Origin: Methylibium rhizosphaerae
Lineage (GTDB): Bacteria; Pseudomonadota; Gammaproteobacteria; Burkholderiales; Burkholderiaceae_C
DNA length: 64,000 nucleotides
Reading direction: 5' to 3'
Assembly: GCF_006386545.1 (NCBI RefSeq)
Contig: NZ_SWAR01000003.1
Location: forward strand, 1 to 64,000
In this document: piece by piece, positions 43,393-55,025 of the stretch
Position numbering within the stretch: the stretch's first letter is position 1
Layout of the letters: each line of letters opens with the position of its first letter
Position numbers and translations under genes: made by a program
The notes under the pieces: model-generated
The model's input: the letters and a program-made list of their open reading frames with translations, nothing else
What the model was told of the DNA's origin: nothing
Database searches by the model: none

Positions 43393-44520
43393 TCACTTCA
43401 GGTCGTCGACGAGCAGCTGCACGATGCGCTGGGCGGCGTTGCCCGACTCGGGCGAGCCCTGCGAGTTCAGCACGGCCACGGTGGTCGCATCGCCCTGGGA
43501 CTTGAGTGCGATGCGGTAGCGCGTGGGCGCCGCCGACTCCTTGCTGCCGAACAGGTTGCCGAAGAAGCCTTCATCCTTCTTGGCCGGGTTCGGGTCGACG
43601 TAGCGCACGTAGTAGAGGCCCGATGCGCGATCGCGATCCTCGACGGTGAAGCCGCTGCGATCGAGCGACAGGCCAACCCGGCGCCAAGCGCGATCGAAGC
43701 CGTCATCGAGCTGCAGGGCCGCGCCGGGCTGGTCGGCCAGCACCCGGGCCTTGGGTTGCGGCGCGGGCGTGGCCAGTGCCGTCTTGGCGGCTTCTTCCTT
43801 GACGCCGAGCTTCAGCATCAGCCGCGACAGCATTTCCGATTCGAGCTGCGCGTCGGCCGGGCGCAGCTGCCAGGTGGTGCTGTCCTTCTGGGAGCCGGCG
43901 TAGACCTCTTCCATGCCTCGATGGCTCAGGTAGATCTCGCTGCCGTCGGCCGTGCGCTCCACACGCGTGCGGAAGCGGTCACGAAAGCCGGTGTCGTACA
44001 GGGAGTCGAGCACTCGACCCAGGCTGCGACGAATGAAGTCTTGCGGCAGCTTCGCGCGGTTCTCGGCCCAGTCGGTTTCCATGATGCCGGACTCGGGGCT
44101 GTCGGTCGTCAGGGTGAAGCCGCGCTCCTTCCAGAACTCCTGCAACTGCGGCCACAGCTTTTCGGGAGGCTGGCCCACCACCAGCCAGCGCTGGGCGCCT
44201 GCCCGCTCGATCCTGACGTCCCCGATCGCCTGCGGTGCCACCGTGCTGGCGGTTGCCGTGCTCGCCGATCCGGTGGCTCCGGACTGGAAAGTGCTCGCAC
44301 TCACAGAGCCGCTCGCGGGCATCTGGTACTTCGGGTCGCGCGACAGTTGCGTCAGGTCGGGAGGAACGTCGAGCGAGACTGTCTTGGAGCCAGCACTGCG
44401 ATAGTCGACCTTGTCGCCCTGCAGGGTTTCGTTGACGGACGAGCAGCCCGCCAGCATGGCAGCGGACACGGCCACCGGCAGCAGGCGGTTGGAAAGGCGA
44501 GAGCGAGGGAAACGTCGCAC
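43393..44520 (-). CDS. bamC: Outer membrane protein assembly factor BamC
   Basis: Lipoprotein of the BAM complex that inserts beta-barrels into the outer membrane. The signal ends LAG-C26. Then come the BamC N-terminal segment (DYRSAGSKTVSLDVPPDLTQ, which contacts BamD) and two helix-grip domains (LVVGQPPEKLWPQLQEFWKERGFTL...; DGFDRAWRRVGLSLDRSGF...). The 375-residue length fits. The GTG start at 44520 is supported by GGAGAA 7 nt upstream. It follows dapA by 74 bp, the same dapA-bamC pairing as in E. coli; a hairpin-forming GCGGTGC/GCACCGC pair lies in the gap. Confidence 0.93.
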   Translation of the reverse strand: MRRFPRSRLSNRLLPVAVSAAMLAGCSSVNETLQGDKVDYRSAGSKTVSLDVPPDLTQLSRDPKYQMPASGSVSASTFQSGATGSASTATASTVAPQAIGDVRIERAGAQRWLVVGQPPEKLWPQLQEFWKERGFTLTTDSPESGIMETDWAENRAKLPQDFIRRSLGRVLDSLYDTGFRDRFRTRVERTADGSEIYLSHRGMEEVYAGSQKDSTTWQLRPADAQLESEMLSRLMLKLGVKEEAAKTALATPAPQPKARVLADQPGAALQLDDGFDRAWRRVGLSLDRSGFTVEDRDRASGLYYVRYVDPNPAKKDEGFFGNLFGSKESAAPTRYRIALKSQGDATTVAVLNSQGSPESGNAAQRIVQLLVDDLK

Positions 44521-44594
44521 GGTAGGGTTCTCCGTAGGGCAGGAGGCAGGGGCAATTGACGGCGGTGCAGCCCGGGCCGCACCGCTGGAGCCGT

Positions 44595-45476
44595 TCAGAG
44601 CAGGCCCGCGTCTTTCAGGGCCTGCTCGAGTGCAGCCTGCGTGGCTGCGACCGGAGCGGTCAGCGGCAGGCGGACCGTGCCGCCGCACCGGCCCAGCCGG
44701 GCCATGGCCCATTTCACCGGGATGGGGTTGGGCTCGGTGAACAGATGCTTGTGCAGCGGCAGAAGTTTCATGTGGATCTCGCGCGCCGCCGCGGCGTTGC
44801 CCGCGATGGCCGCCATGCACAGCTCGTGCATGGCGCGGGGCGCCACGTTGGCGGTCACGCTCACATTGCCGTGGCCGCCCAGCAGCATCAGGGCGATGGC
44901 CGTCGGGTCGTCGCCCGAATAGATGGAGAAGCCCTTGGGCGCCTGCCGGATGAGCCAGGCGGCGCGGTCGAGGTTGCCGGTGGCTTCCTTGATGCCGATG
45001 ATCCCGGGCACCTGCGCCAGGCGCAGCACGGTGTCGTGCTGCATGTCGGCGACCGTGCGGCCGGGCACGTTGTACAGCACCACCGGGATGTCCACCGCCT
45101 CGGCGATCGACCTGAAGTGCTGGTAGATGCCTTCCTGTGTGGGCTTGTTGTAGTAGGGCACGACCTGCAGCGTGCAGTCGGCGCCCACGCCCTTGGCGTA
45201 GCGGCTGAGCTCGATGGCTTCACGGGTCGAATTGGCGCCGGCGCCGGCCATGATGGGCACGCGGCCGGCGGCCTGCTCCACGGCCACGCGGATGATCTCG
45301 CACTGCTCTTCGACGGTGACGGTGGGCGACTCGCCGGTGGTGCCCACCACGCCGATGCAATCGGTGCCTTCGGCGATGTGCCAGTCGATCAACCGGCGCA
45401 GGGCGCCGTAGTCGACGCTGCCGTCTTCCTGCATCGGCGTGATCAACGCGACGATGCTGCCAACAATCGGTTTCAT
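44595..45476 (-). CDS. dapA: 4-hydroxy-tetrahydrodipicolinate synthase
   Basis: Condenses pyruvate with aspartate semialdehyde, the committed step to lysine and diaminopimelate. The 293-residue protein has VGTTGESPT at 44-52, Y135 in VLYNVPGRT and the Schiff-base lysine K163 in [11 protein letters not shown]. The length and N-terminus ([15 protein letters not shown]) are typical. It begins a short minus-strand unit with bamC and the MBL hydrolase. Confidence 0.97.
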   Translation of the reverse strand: MKPIVGSIVALITPMQEDGSVDYGALRRLIDWHIAEGTDCIGVVGTTGESPTVTVEEQCEIIRVAVEQAAGRVPIMAGAGANSTREAIELSRYAKGVGADCTLQVVPYYNKPTQEGIYQHFRSIAEAVDIPVVLYNVPGRTVADMQHDTVLRLAQVPGIIGIKEATGNLDRAAWLIRQAPKGFSIYSGDDPTAIALMLLGGHGNVSVTANVAPRAMHELCMAAIAGNAAAAREIHMKLLPLHKHLFTEPNPIPVKWAMARLGRCGGTVRLPLTAPVAATQAALEQALKDAGLL

Positions 45477-45538
45477 CGGGACTTCCTCGGAATCGGTGGA
45501 TTCTACTCAGCCGGGCTGGTGCAGCCCCTGGGCGCGGT

Positions 45539-46090
45539 TCACAGCGGATAACGCACCGGCGAACGGTTCGCCGACAGCTCCCGCACGGCCGCGATGCGCT
45601 GGACGAAGCGGTCCGGCGAGGCGATGAAACCGTCCTCGTAGGCCAGCACGCGCAGGCGGCCGGCCACCGCCTCCAGCAGCTCGCCAGGCTGCAGCAGGAA
45701 GTCCGGGCGCGACGGACGGCCCACCGTTTCGTTGCCCACGGCGAAGGTCTCGTAGATCAGCACGCCGCCGGGGGCCACGCTGGCCACCACCTGGGGCATC
45801 AGCGGCCGCCACAGGTAGTTGGTGACGACCACGCCGTCGAACTGGCGACCGTCGAGCGGCCAGGGCCCTTCCTCGATGTCGGCCAGCACCACCTCGGCCA
45901 CGCTCCGCAGCCCGGCCACCGCCTCGGCGTCGCGGTCCACCGCGGTGACGCGGCAGCCGCGCTCGGCCAGCCAGCGCGTGTGGCGGCCCCAGCCGCAAGC
46001 CAGGTCGAGCACCGGCGCGTCCTTCGGCAGCAGCCCGGCCCAGCGCTCCACCCACGGCGAGGGCCGCTGCCCTGCATGCGGCCCGTTCAT
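45539..46090 (-). CDS. Class I SAM-dependent methyltransferase
   Basis: 183 residues. The SAM motif I is VLDLACGWGRHTRWLAE (27-43) and motif II is VTAVDRDAEAV. Later strands appear as FDGVVVTNYLWRP and GGVLIYETFAVGN. It resembles small methyltransferases of the tellurite-resistance/TehB-like type, but the substrate is unknown. The ATG at 46090 overlaps the SDR stop (ATGA), so it is cotranscribed with the upstream SDR and the 44-residue peptide. Confidence 0.87.
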   Translation of the reverse strand: MNGPHAGQRPSPWVERWAGLLPKDAPVLDLACGWGRHTRWLAERGCRVTAVDRDAEAVAGLRSVAEVVLADIEEGPWPLDGRQFDGVVVTNYLWRPLMPQVVASVAPGGVLIYETFAVGNETVGRPSRPDFLLQPGELLEAVAGRLRVLAYEDGFIASPDRFVQRIAAVRELSANRSPVRYPL

Positions 46091-46893
46091 TGCGGGCGCG
46101 CCTCCTTGTTGAGCGCGGCCAGCGCCATCGCGTCGACGCGTTGCGGCACCAGCAGCTTGAGCCAGCGGCCGAGCTTGCCCTTGGTGCTCATGACGACATC
46201 GCGCTGTCGACGCTCCATGCCTTCGATGATGAGCCGCACGCATTCCTCGACCGACATGGCGTCCGACTCGTCGAGCCCGCTCTTGCCGGCAGGCTGGCCG
46301 CCGGCGTTGAAGCCCCGGTAGCGGATCTCGGTGGCCACCACGCCGGGATAGGCGATGGTGACTCCTACGCCATGGGAGGCGAGTTCGACGCGCAGCGCCT
46401 CGAAGAAGCCGGTCATGGCGAACTTGGTCGCGCAGTAGGCCGTGCGGCCGGGCACACCGATCAGCCCCGCCAGGCTGGACACCGCGACGATGCGACCCTT
46501 GCTGGCCTTGAGGTAGGGCAGTGCCGCATGGGTGCACCACACGCTGCCCCAGAGATTGATGCGCATGAGCTGCTCGTACCAGGCCAGGTCGGCCACGTCC
46601 TCGAGTAGCGCATGGGCCGACATGCCGGCGTTGTTGACCAGCACGTCGATGCGGTCGAAGCGGCTGAATGCCGCGTCGATCAGCGCCTTGCAGTCGTCCT
46701 GCACCGACACGTCGGTCCGCTGCGCCAGGACCTGGCTGCCATGTGCGCGGCAGTCGGCGGCCACCTGTTCCAGCTTGTCGGCGCTGCGGGCGGCCAGCAC
46801 CAGGGCCAGCTGGTCCTGGTGCCGGCGGGCGAGTTCGCGCGCCAGTTCGGCACCGATGCCGTCGGAGGCACCGGTGATCACCATCACATTCAT
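46087..46893 (-). CDS. Short-chain dehydrogenase/reductase
   Basis: 268-residue NAD(P)-dependent SDR. Cofactor motif TGASDGIG at 7-14, NNAG at 87-90, and catalytic Ser near 140, Tyr 153 and Lys 157 (AYCATKFAM). ADLAWYEQLMRINLWGSVWCTHAALPYL is the interface helix. The substrate is not apparent. The C-terminal positively charged stretch KGKLGRWLKLLVPQ could associate with membranes. The start directly follows the stop of the 44-residue membrane peptide. Confidence 0.9.
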   Translation of the reverse strand: MNVMVITGASDGIGAELARELARRHQDQLALVLAARSADKLEQVAADCRAHGSQVLAQRTDVSVQDDCKALIDAAFSRFDRIDVLVNNAGMSAHALLEDVADLAWYEQLMRINLWGSVWCTHAALPYLKASKGRIVAVSSLAGLIGVPGRTAYCATKFAMTGFFEALRVELASHGVGVTIAYPGVVATEIRYRGFNAGGQPAGKSGLDESDAMSVEECVRLIIEGMERRQRDVVMSTKGKLGRWLKLLVPQRVDAMALAALNKEARPQ

Positions 46894-47028
46894 CTAGAAG
46901 CAGCTCCAAACGCGGTTGGCGAGGTCCACCAACAGCGCGGGCTGCAGGTAGGCGAAGAACACCGCGCCCAGGGCCAGCCCGACGGCAGCCCAGGCCGCGA
47001 CGTGCTTTGCGAGGGAGGGGATGTTCAT
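46894..47028 (-). CDS. 44-residue single-span membrane peptide
   Basis: The frame encodes MNIPSLAKHVAAWAAVGLAL then GAVFFAYLQPALLVDLANRV and WSCF. A single hydrophobic helix spans about residues 9-27, and a conserved-looking Trp/Cys tail ends it. The start is the ATG at 47028. The stop TAG is immediately followed by the SDR ATG (TAGATG), so the two are translationally coupled. I cannot name a family, but the compact hydrophobic pattern and zero-gap linkage make it a likely real gene rather than a chance frame. Confidence 0.65.
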   Translation of the reverse strand: MNIPSLAKHVAAWAAVGLALGAVFFAYLQPALLVDLANRVWSCF

Positions 47029-47035
47029 CGCCCGA

Positions 47036-48265
47036 TCATGCCGCGACCGGCGCGGTGCGCTGGATGGCGGTTTCCCGCACCGGCAGGTTCACCAGCGCCG
47101 CGAACACGCCCAGCGCGATGGCGATGTACCAGACGATGTCGTAGCTGCCGGTCGTGTCGTACAGCTTGCCGCCCAGCCACACCCCGAGGAAGCTGCCGAT
47201 CTGGTGGCTGAAGAACACGAAGCCGCCCAGCATCGACAGGTACTGCACCCCGAAGATCTGCGCCACCACGGCATTGGTGGGCGGCACGGTGGACAGCCAC
47301 AGCACGCCCATCACCGACGAGAAGATGTACACGCTCATGGGCGTGAGCGGCGCCAGCAGGAAGGCCACGATGGCGATCGAGCGCAGCAGGTAGATGGCGC
47401 TCAGGATGTGGCGCTTGGCGAGCCGCTGGCCCAGCACGCCGGCGGCGTAGGTGCCGAACACGTTGAACAGGCCGATCAGCGCGAGCGCGGTGGTCGCCAC
47501 GTCCGGCGTGAGCCCCTTGTCCTTCAGGTAGCTCGGCATGTGCACGCCGATGAACACCACCTGGAAGCCGCAGACGAAGTAGCCCGCCATCAGCAACTGG
47601 AAGCTGGGGTAGGCGAAGGCTTCGCGCAGCGCCTGCCCGATGCTCTGGTGGTGGCCATGGGCGCCGGCCGCCGCACGCGGCTCCCTGAGGCCGAGGGCGA
47701 GCGGCGCGATGGCCAGGGCCAGGCAGCCCAGGATGAACAGTGCCTGCTGCCAGCCCATGCTGTCGATCAGCCAGTTCTCGACCGGCACCATGAGGAACTG
47801 GCCGAACGAGCCGGCCGCCGCGGCCACGCCCATGGCCCACGAGCGCTTCTCGGGAGCCACGTTGCGGCCGATCACGCCGTAGATGACCGCATAGGTGGTG
47901 CCGGCCTGCGCCATGCCCAGCAGCAGCCCCGCGCTGCCGGTGAAGGCGAGGCCCGAGGTCGCCAGCCCCATCAGCACCAGGCCCACGGCATACAGCACGC
48001 TGCCCGCGACCAGCACCTTGAAGGCGCCGAAGCGGTCGGCCAGCATGCCGGCGAAGGGGCCGCTGATGCCCCACATGAGGTTCTGCACCGCGATGGCGAA
48101 CGCGAAGGTCTCGCGGCTCCAGCCGCGCTCCATCGTGATCGGCTGCAGCCAGAGTCCGAAACCGTGGCGGATGCCCATCGACAGGGTGACGATGAAGGCG
48201 CCGCACAGCAGCACCTGGGTCATCGACAGCCGGGCAGGCGTGGCGGGGGTGGGGGTCGAAGTCAT
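47036..48265 (-). CDS. MFS transporter, oxalate/formate antiporter-like
   Basis: 409-residue integral membrane carrier with about 12 hydrophobic spans. Helix 1-2: MGIRHGFGLWLQPITMERGWSRETFAFAIAVQNLMWGISGPFAG, with the motif A-like GPFAGMLADRFGAFKV between helices 2 and 3. RHGFGLWLQP occurs in the oxalate:formate antiporter/monocarboxylate-type subfamily. A central hydrophilic loop (REPRAAAGAHGHHQS) separates the two halves. The ATG at 48265 gives a short hydrophilic N-terminus. It stands upstream of the membrane peptide and SDR on the same strand. The substrate is probably a carboxylate; that is inference. Confidence 0.88.
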   Translation of the reverse strand: MTSTPTPATPARLSMTQVLLCGAFIVTLSMGIRHGFGLWLQPITMERGWSRETFAFAIAVQNLMWGISGPFAGMLADRFGAFKVLVAGSVLYAVGLVLMGLATSGLAFTGSAGLLLGMAQAGTTYAVIYGVIGRNVAPEKRSWAMGVAAAAGSFGQFLMVPVENWLIDSMGWQQALFILGCLALAIAPLALGLREPRAAAGAHGHHQSIGQALREAFAYPSFQLLMAGYFVCGFQVVFIGVHMPSYLKDKGLTPDVATTALALIGLFNVFGTYAAGVLGQRLAKRHILSAIYLLRSIAIVAFLLAPLTPMSVYIFSSVMGVLWLSTVPPTNAVVAQIFGVQYLSMLGGFVFFSHQIGSFLGVWLGGKLYDTTGSYDIVWYIAIALGVFAALVNLPVRETAIQRTAPVAA

Positions 48266-48375
48266 CGGCGGAATGTAACGGCGGGCTTCAAGCCCCAGTT
48301 GGCGTGGGGCGACTCGACTCGCCGCGCCGGCCGGCCGTACGGGGGGCGGCGAACAGGCTCCTAGAATCCGCCGCC

Positions 48376-50361
<1,986 letters not shown>

Positions 50362-50362
50362 C

Positions 50363-50887
50363 ATGGCGGTCGTCGCGTCACAGGTGCGGCTGCGGCCCAC
50401 CATGCTCTCCGACCTCGACTTCGTGACCTCGGTCGAGCAGGACCAGCAGAACCGCCCGTTCATCACGCCGTGGGAGCGCACCCAGCACGAGGGGGCGGTG
50501 CGCTTCCCGGACTTCCGCCATTTCATCGTCGAGGCCGGCGCGGGCACCGAGCCGGCCGGCTTCGTGATCCTGCAGGGCTGCCGCAACCCGAACGCCTCGG
50601 TGGAGTTGAAGCGCATCGTGCTGCAGCCCAAGGGGCGGGGCCTGGGCCGCGCCTGCGTGCGGCTGCTCAAGCAGATGGCCTTTCGCGACCTCCACGCGCA
50701 TCGCTTCTGGCTCGACGTGAAGACGCTCAACACGCGGGCCCAGGCGCTGTATGCCAGCGAAGGGTTCGTCGAGGAAGGGCGGCTGCGCGAAAGCGTGCGC
50801 GCAGGCGACGGCTGGGACTCGCTGATCGTGATGTCCATGCTCGACCGTGAATACCAGGCCCGCGTGGCGCTGGGCGAAGAACTTTGA
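50363..50887 (+). CDS. GNAT-family acetyltransferase between parE and parC
   Basis: 174-residue acetyltransferase. Typical GNAT pieces are VRLRPTMLSDLDFVTSVEQD, the acetyl-CoA loop LKRIVLQPKGRGLGRACVRLLKQMAF, and LNTRAQALYASEGFVEEGRLRESVR. RimJ/RimL-like substrates are possible. It starts one base after the parE stop and ends 6 bases before parC, so it is embedded in the topoisomerase operon. No functional link is known from the sequence. Confidence 0.9.
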   Translation: MAVVASQVRLRPTMLSDLDFVTSVEQDQQNRPFITPWERTQHEGAVRFPDFRHFIVEAGAGTEPAGFVILQGCRNPNASVELKRIVLQPKGRGLGRACVRLLKQMAFRDLHAHRFWLDVKTLNTRAQALYASEGFVEEGRLRESVRAGDGWDSLIVMSMLDREYQARVALGEEL

Positions 50888-50893
50888 ACTGCA

Positions 50894-53233
50894 ATGGCAA
50901 TGGACCAGACGACGATCGACTTCAACGACAACACCGGTGACGGCGGCGACGGCAGCAGCGCCGATTCACTGACGCTGGCCCACTACGCCGAACGCGCCTA
51001 TCTCGAATATGCGCTGTCGGTGGTGAAGGGCCGTGCGCTGCCCGACGTGTGCGACGGCCAGAAGCCGGTTCAGCGCCGCATCCTGTACGCGATGGACCGC
51101 ATGGGGCTGTCGTTCACCACGGCGGCCGGACCCAAGGCGGTGAAGAGCGCCCGGGTGGTGGGCGACGTGCTGGGCCGCTTCCACCCGCACGGCGACCAGG
51201 CCGCGTACGACGCGCTGGTGCGCATGGCGCAGGACTTCTCTCAGCGCTACCCGCTCATCGACGGGCAGGGCAACTTCGGCAGCCGCGACGGCGACGGCGC
51301 GGCCGCGATGCGCTACACCGAGGCCCGGCTCGCGCCGATCGCCCGGCTGCTGCTCGACGAGATCGACGAAGGCACGGTCGACTTCGTGCCCAACTACGAC
51401 GGCTCCACCGAGGAGCCCCGGCAGCTGCCGGCGCGCCTGCCGTTCGTGCTGCTCAACGGCGCCTCCGGCATCGCCGTGGGCCTGGCCACCGAAGTGCCGA
51501 GCCACAACCTGCGCGAGGTGGCGGCCGCGGCGGTGGCCCTGCTGAAGAACGACAAGCTCACCGACGACGAGCTGTTCGAGCTGCTGCCCGGCCCCGACTT
51601 CCCCGGCGGCGGCCAGATCATCAGTGCCGAGGCCGACATCCGCGAGGCCTATGCCAGCGGTCGCGGCAGCCTGAAGGTGCGTGCGCGCTGGAAGATCGAG
51701 GACCTGGCGCGCGGCCAGTGGCAGTTGGTGGTCACCGAGCTGCCGCCCGGCACCAGCGCCCAGAAGGTGCTCGAGGAGATCGAGGAACTCACCAACCCGA
51801 AGATCAAGGCCGGCAAGAAGGCGCTCACCGCCGAGCAGACGCAGCTGAAGGCCACGGTGCTGTCGGTGCTCGACGCAGCGCGCGACGAGTCGAACAAGGA
51901 CGCGCCGGTGCGCCTCGTGTTCGAGCCCAAGAGCCGCACCATCGGTCAGCAGGAGCTCATCAACACGCTGCTGGCGCAGACCAGCCTCGAAAGCTCTGCG
52001 CCGGTCAACCTCACCATGGTGGGCGCCGACGGCCGGCCCACGCAGAAGAGCCTGCGCCAGGTGCTGGCCGAGTGGATCGACTTCCGCCTGGGCATCGTGC
52101 AGCGGCGCACGCAGCACCGCCTCACCAAGGTGCTCGACCGCATCCATGTGCTCGAGGGCCGGCAGCTGGTGCTGCTCAACATCGACGAGGTCATCCGCAT
52201 CATCCGCAATGCGGACGAGCCCAAGGCCGCGCTGATCGAGCGCTTCAAGCTCAGCGAGCGGCAGGCCGACGACATCCTGGAAATCCGGCTGCGCCAGCTG
52301 GCGCGGCTCGAGGCCATCAAGATCGAGCAGGAGCTGAAGGAGCTGCGTGCCGAGCAGGGCAGGCTCGAGGACATCCTCGGCAGCCCGGCAAGCCTCAAGC
52401 GGACGGTGGTCAAGGAGATCGAGGCCGATGCGAAGCAGTTCGGCGACGAGCGCCGCACGCTGATCCAGGCCGAGAAGAAGGCCGTGGTCGAGGTGAAGAT
52501 CGTCGACGAACCGGTGACGGTGGTGGTGAGCCAGAAGGGCTGGGTGCGCGCCCGCACCGGCCACGGCCACGATGCCGCCTCGTTCGCCTTCAAGGCCGGC
52601 GACGGCCTGTACGGCACCTTCGAATGCCGCACCGTCGACATGCTGCTGGCCTTCGGCTCGAACGGCCGCGTCTACAGCGTGCCGGTGGCCAGCCTGCCCG
52701 GCGCGCGCGGCGACGGACAGCCGCTCACCACGATGGTCGAACTCGAAAGCGGCACCACCATCGCGCACTACGTGGCCGGGCCGGCCGACACCACGCTGCT
52801 GCTGTCCAACACCGGCGGCTTCGGCCTGCTGGCCAAGCTGGGCGACATGCAAAGCCGCCAGAAAGGCGGCAAGAGCTTCCTGAGCCTCGAGGCCGGCGAC
52901 AAGCTGCTGCCGCCTGCGCCGGTGGGCCCGGAGCACAAGCAGGTGGCCTGCCTGAGCCTGTCGGGACGGCTGCTGGTGTTTGCGCTCGACGAGTTGAAGC
53001 TGCAGCCCAACGGCGGGCGCGGCCTCACGCTGATGGACGTGGACGCCAAGGACCCGCTGGTGTCGGTGACGACGGCGGCCTCCGCCATCAAGGTCTACGG
53101 CACGGGGCGCGGCGGCAAGCCCAAGGACGAAGAGCTCAAGGGCGCCGGGCTGGCGGTCTACGCCGGCAAGCGCGCGCGCAAGGGCAAGGTGCTCGACGCC
53201 GGCATGAAGCCGCACCGTGTAGTCCCTGTCTGA
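50894..53233 (+). CDS. parC: DNA topoisomerase IV subunit A
   Basis: DNA-cleaving subunit of topoisomerase IV. The 779-residue protein has the 5Y-CAP region with the catalytic Y141 ([11 protein letters not shown]), [16 protein letters not shown], and a C-terminal set of beta-pinwheel repeats ([14 protein letters not shown] and similar). The quinolone-binding turn reads [12 protein letters not shown], with Gln 102 where E. coli ParC has Ser 80 and Asp 106 in place of Glu 84. The start is the ATG at 50894, 6 bp after the GNAT stop; 50900 is an alternative. Confidence 0.96.
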   Translation: MAMDQTTIDFNDNTGDGGDGSSADSLTLAHYAERAYLEYALSVVKGRALPDVCDGQKPVQRRILYAMDRMGLSFTTAAGPKAVKSARVVGDVLGRFHPHGDQAAYDALVRMAQDFSQRYPLIDGQGNFGSRDGDGAAAMRYTEARLAPIARLLLDEIDEGTVDFVPNYDGSTEEPRQLPARLPFVLLNGASGIAVGLATEVPSHNLREVAAAAVALLKNDKLTDDELFELLPGPDFPGGGQIISAEADIREAYASGRGSLKVRARWKIEDLARGQWQLVVTELPPGTSAQKVLEEIEELTNPKIKAGKKALTAEQTQLKATVLSVLDAARDESNKDAPVRLVFEPKSRTIGQQELINTLLAQTSLESSAPVNLTMVGADGRPTQKSLRQVLAEWIDFRLGIVQRRTQHRLTKVLDRIHVLEGRQLVLLNIDEVIRIIRNADEPKAALIERFKLSERQADDILEIRLRQLARLEAIKIEQELKELRAEQGRLEDILGSPASLKRTVVKEIEADAKQFGDERRTLIQAEKKAVVEVKIVDEPVTVVVSQKGWVRARTGHGHDAASFAFKAGDGLYGTFECRTVDMLLAFGSNGRVYSVPVASLPGARGDGQPLTTMVELESGTTIAHYVAGPADTTLLLSNTGGFGLLAKLGDMQSRQKGGKSFLSLEAGDKLLPPAPVGPEHKQVACLSLSGRLLVFALDELKLQPNGGRGLTLMDVDAKDPLVSVTTAASAIKVYGTGRGGKPKDEELKGAGLAVYAGKRARKGKVLDAGMKPHRVVPV

Positions 53234-53239
53234 CAGCAG

Positions 53240-53257
53240 CCGGGGGTATCCCCCCGG
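53240..53257 (+). terminator. Hairpin after parC
   Basis: ccggggg (53240-53246) pairs with cccccgg (53251-53257) around tatc, 7 bp after the parC stop. No T run follows, so it is a weak or rho-assisted terminator. Confidence 0.4.
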
Positions 53258-53268
53258 ACTGCCCCGCT

Positions 53269-53296
53269 TTGCACGCAGCAGCGCGAGGTCTACACT
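53269..53296 (+). promoter_or_regulatory. Candidate promoter of the cytochrome oxidase operon
   Basis: TTGCAC (53269-53274), a 16-nt spacer and TACACT (53291-53296) lie 33 bp before the ATG of the first gene. This is a good sigma-70-type match in GC-rich DNA. Confidence 0.55.
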
Positions 53297-53328
53297 CGGC
53301 GCGCCAAGTCGCTCTCATGGAGGTGACC

Positions 53329-53844
53329 ATGGAACTGCGCATGCATCCGCATGACTGGGAACGCCGCCTGCCGGACTGGCTCGCGGCGACGGTGGCAGGC
53401 TTTGCCGCGGGCGCCGCGGTGATGGTGCTGGAGCTCTTCTGGGCCACCACCATCGACGGCCACCCGCTCGACCTGTCCCGCATGATCGCCGCCCTGGCGA
53501 TGGGCCCCGACGCCCTGCAACCCACCAGCAGCGCGATCACCGTCATGGCGGTGGCGCTCATCACCCACTATGTGCTCGGCATCGTGTTCGCGGTGCTGCT
53601 GGCGGCGGTGGTGCTGGCGCCGTTCCATTGCGATTCGAGCCTGGGCGTGGCCATGCTGGCCGGCGCGATGTTCGGCGCCGTGCTGTACCTCGTCAACTTC
53701 TACGGCATGGTGCAGATCTTCCAATGGAGCTGGCTCCAGGATCTGCGAGGCTGGGCGACCTTCATCGTCCATGTGCTGTTCGGCATCATCGCCGCGGGGC
53801 TGTACTGGAAGTTCGAACGCGAAGAACCCGCGGATCGTGCGTAG
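53329..53844 (+). CDS. Four-span membrane protein heading the oxidase operon
   Basis: 171-residue protein with four predicted membrane helices (LAATVAGFAAGAAVMVLELFW; AITVMAVALITHYVLGIVFAVL; GVAMLAGAMFGAVLYLVNFY; FIVHVLFGIIAAGLYW) and a charged C-terminus. GGAGG lies 5 nt before the ATG at 53329; an earlier ATG at 53317 overlaps that ribosome site. I do not recognise the family. Its position and a shared promoter tie it to the cytochrome oxidase genes that start 52 bp later, so it could aid oxidase assembly; that is inference. Confidence 0.8.
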   Translation: MELRMHPHDWERRLPDWLAATVAGFAAGAAVMVLELFWATTIDGHPLDLSRMIAALAMGPDALQPTSSAITVMAVALITHYVLGIVFAVLLAAVVLAPFHCDSSLGVAMLAGAMFGAVLYLVNFYGMVQIFQWSWLQDLRGWATFIVHVLFGIIAAGLYWKFEREEPADRA

Positions 53845-53895
53845 CCCACGGGCCCGCGCAGCCTGAGGCGGGCCCGATCACGAGAAGGGAGTGGT

Positions 53896-55014
53896 ATGGC
53901 CATTGCCATCGCGCTCGTCTTGATCGTCGTCGCCTCGGTGCTGTTCCACTTCGTCAGCCCGTGGTGGCTCACGCCGCTCGCCTCCAACTGGGGGCAGATG
54001 GACGACACGCTTACGATCACCATCGTCATCACCGGCATCTTCTTCGTCGTCATCAACCTGTTCGTCGTCTACACGCTGGTGCGCTTCCGGCACCGCGCCG
54101 ACGGCCAGCGTGCCGACTACACGCCCGACAACCGCAAGCTCGAGTACGGGCTGATCGGCGTCACCACCGTGGGCATCGTGCTGCTGCTGGCGCCCGGCCT
54201 GGTGGTGTATGCCGACTACGTGCGCCCGCCCAAGGACGCGATGGTGCTCGAAGTGGTGGGCAACCAGTGGCAATGGCGCTTCCGCCTGCCGGGCGAGTCC
54301 GGCAAGCTGGGCGGCAGCGATGCACGCTTCGTCAACGCGAGCAACCCGCTCGGGCTCGACCCGGACGACCCGGCTGCGCAGGACAACGTCGTCGTGCTGG
54401 GCAACGAGGTCTATCTGCCTCTGAACCGCCCGGTCAAGGTGGTGGCGCGTTCGCACGACGTGCTGCACGACTTCTTCGTGCCCAACTTCCGCGCGCGCAT
54501 GAACATCGTGCCCGGCATGGTGAGTTCGTTCTGGTTCACGCCCACGCAGAAGGGCCGCTTCGAAGCGATGTGCGCGCAGCTGTGCGGGGTGGGGCATCCC
54601 AACATGCACGGCTACGTGATGGTGGTCGACGAGCCCGAGTTCAATGCCTGGGTGAAGAAGCAGCCCACCTTCGCGCAGTCGCTGGCGGCCGCGCGCAAGG
54701 CAGCGCCGGAAGCCGGCTCCGCGGCGGCACACGGGCGCGAGCTCGCACAGTCCAATGGCTGCGTGGCCTGCCACTCCATCGATGGCTCCGCGAGTGCGGG
54801 GCCCACCTGGAAGGGCCTCTTCGGCAAGACCGAATCGCTGGCCGACGGCTCCAGCGTGGCGGTCGACGAGGCCTATCTCGCACGTGCCATCCGGCAGCCC
54901 AACGCCGAGGTCGTCAAGGGCTTCCCGGCCATCATGCCGCCGTCGAACATGAGCGATGCCGACGTGGCCGCCGTCACCGCCTACATCAAGTCGCTCGGCG
55001 GCCCCACACAGTGA
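53896..55014 (+). CDS. coxB: Cytochrome c oxidase subunit II with fused cytochrome c domain
   Basis: 372 residues. Three hydrophobic helices near the N-terminus (about 2-20, 38-62 and 83-106) precede a cupredoxin with the CuA site: H191 (SHDVLHDF), C226-x3-C230 and H234/M237 (CAQLCGVGHPNM). The usual Glu between the Cys pair is Gln (CAQLC). A C-terminal cytochrome c domain has the haem motif CVACH and an axial Met in IMPPSNMSD. It is the entry point for electrons and makes the complex caa3-like. The next gene starts 11 bp later. Confidence 0.95.
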   Translation: MAIAIALVLIVVASVLFHFVSPWWLTPLASNWGQMDDTLTITIVITGIFFVVINLFVVYTLVRFRHRADGQRADYTPDNRKLEYGLIGVTTVGIVLLLAPGLVVYADYVRPPKDAMVLEVVGNQWQWRFRLPGESGKLGGSDARFVNASNPLGLDPDDPAAQDNVVVLGNEVYLPLNRPVKVVARSHDVLHDFFVPNFRARMNIVPGMVSSFWFTPTQKGRFEAMCAQLCGVGHPNMHGYVMVVDEPEFNAWVKKQPTFAQSLAAARKAAPEAGSAAAHGRELAQSNGCVACHSIDGSASAGPTWKGLFGKTESLADGSSVAVDEAYLARAIRQPNAEVVKGFPAIMPPSNMSDADVAAVTAYIKSLGGPTQ

Positions 55015-55025
55015 GGGATCCACGC

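Noticed and set aside
48304-48375. N-terminal extension of ParE from an upstream start
   Set aside because: The extension MGRLDSPRRPAV is not ParE-like, and a -10 box (TAGAAT) lies between it and the ATG at 48376.
54209-54827. Several 60-80-codon frames inside coxB on both strands
   Set aside because: They are out of frame with a complete subunit II gene and have no independent support.
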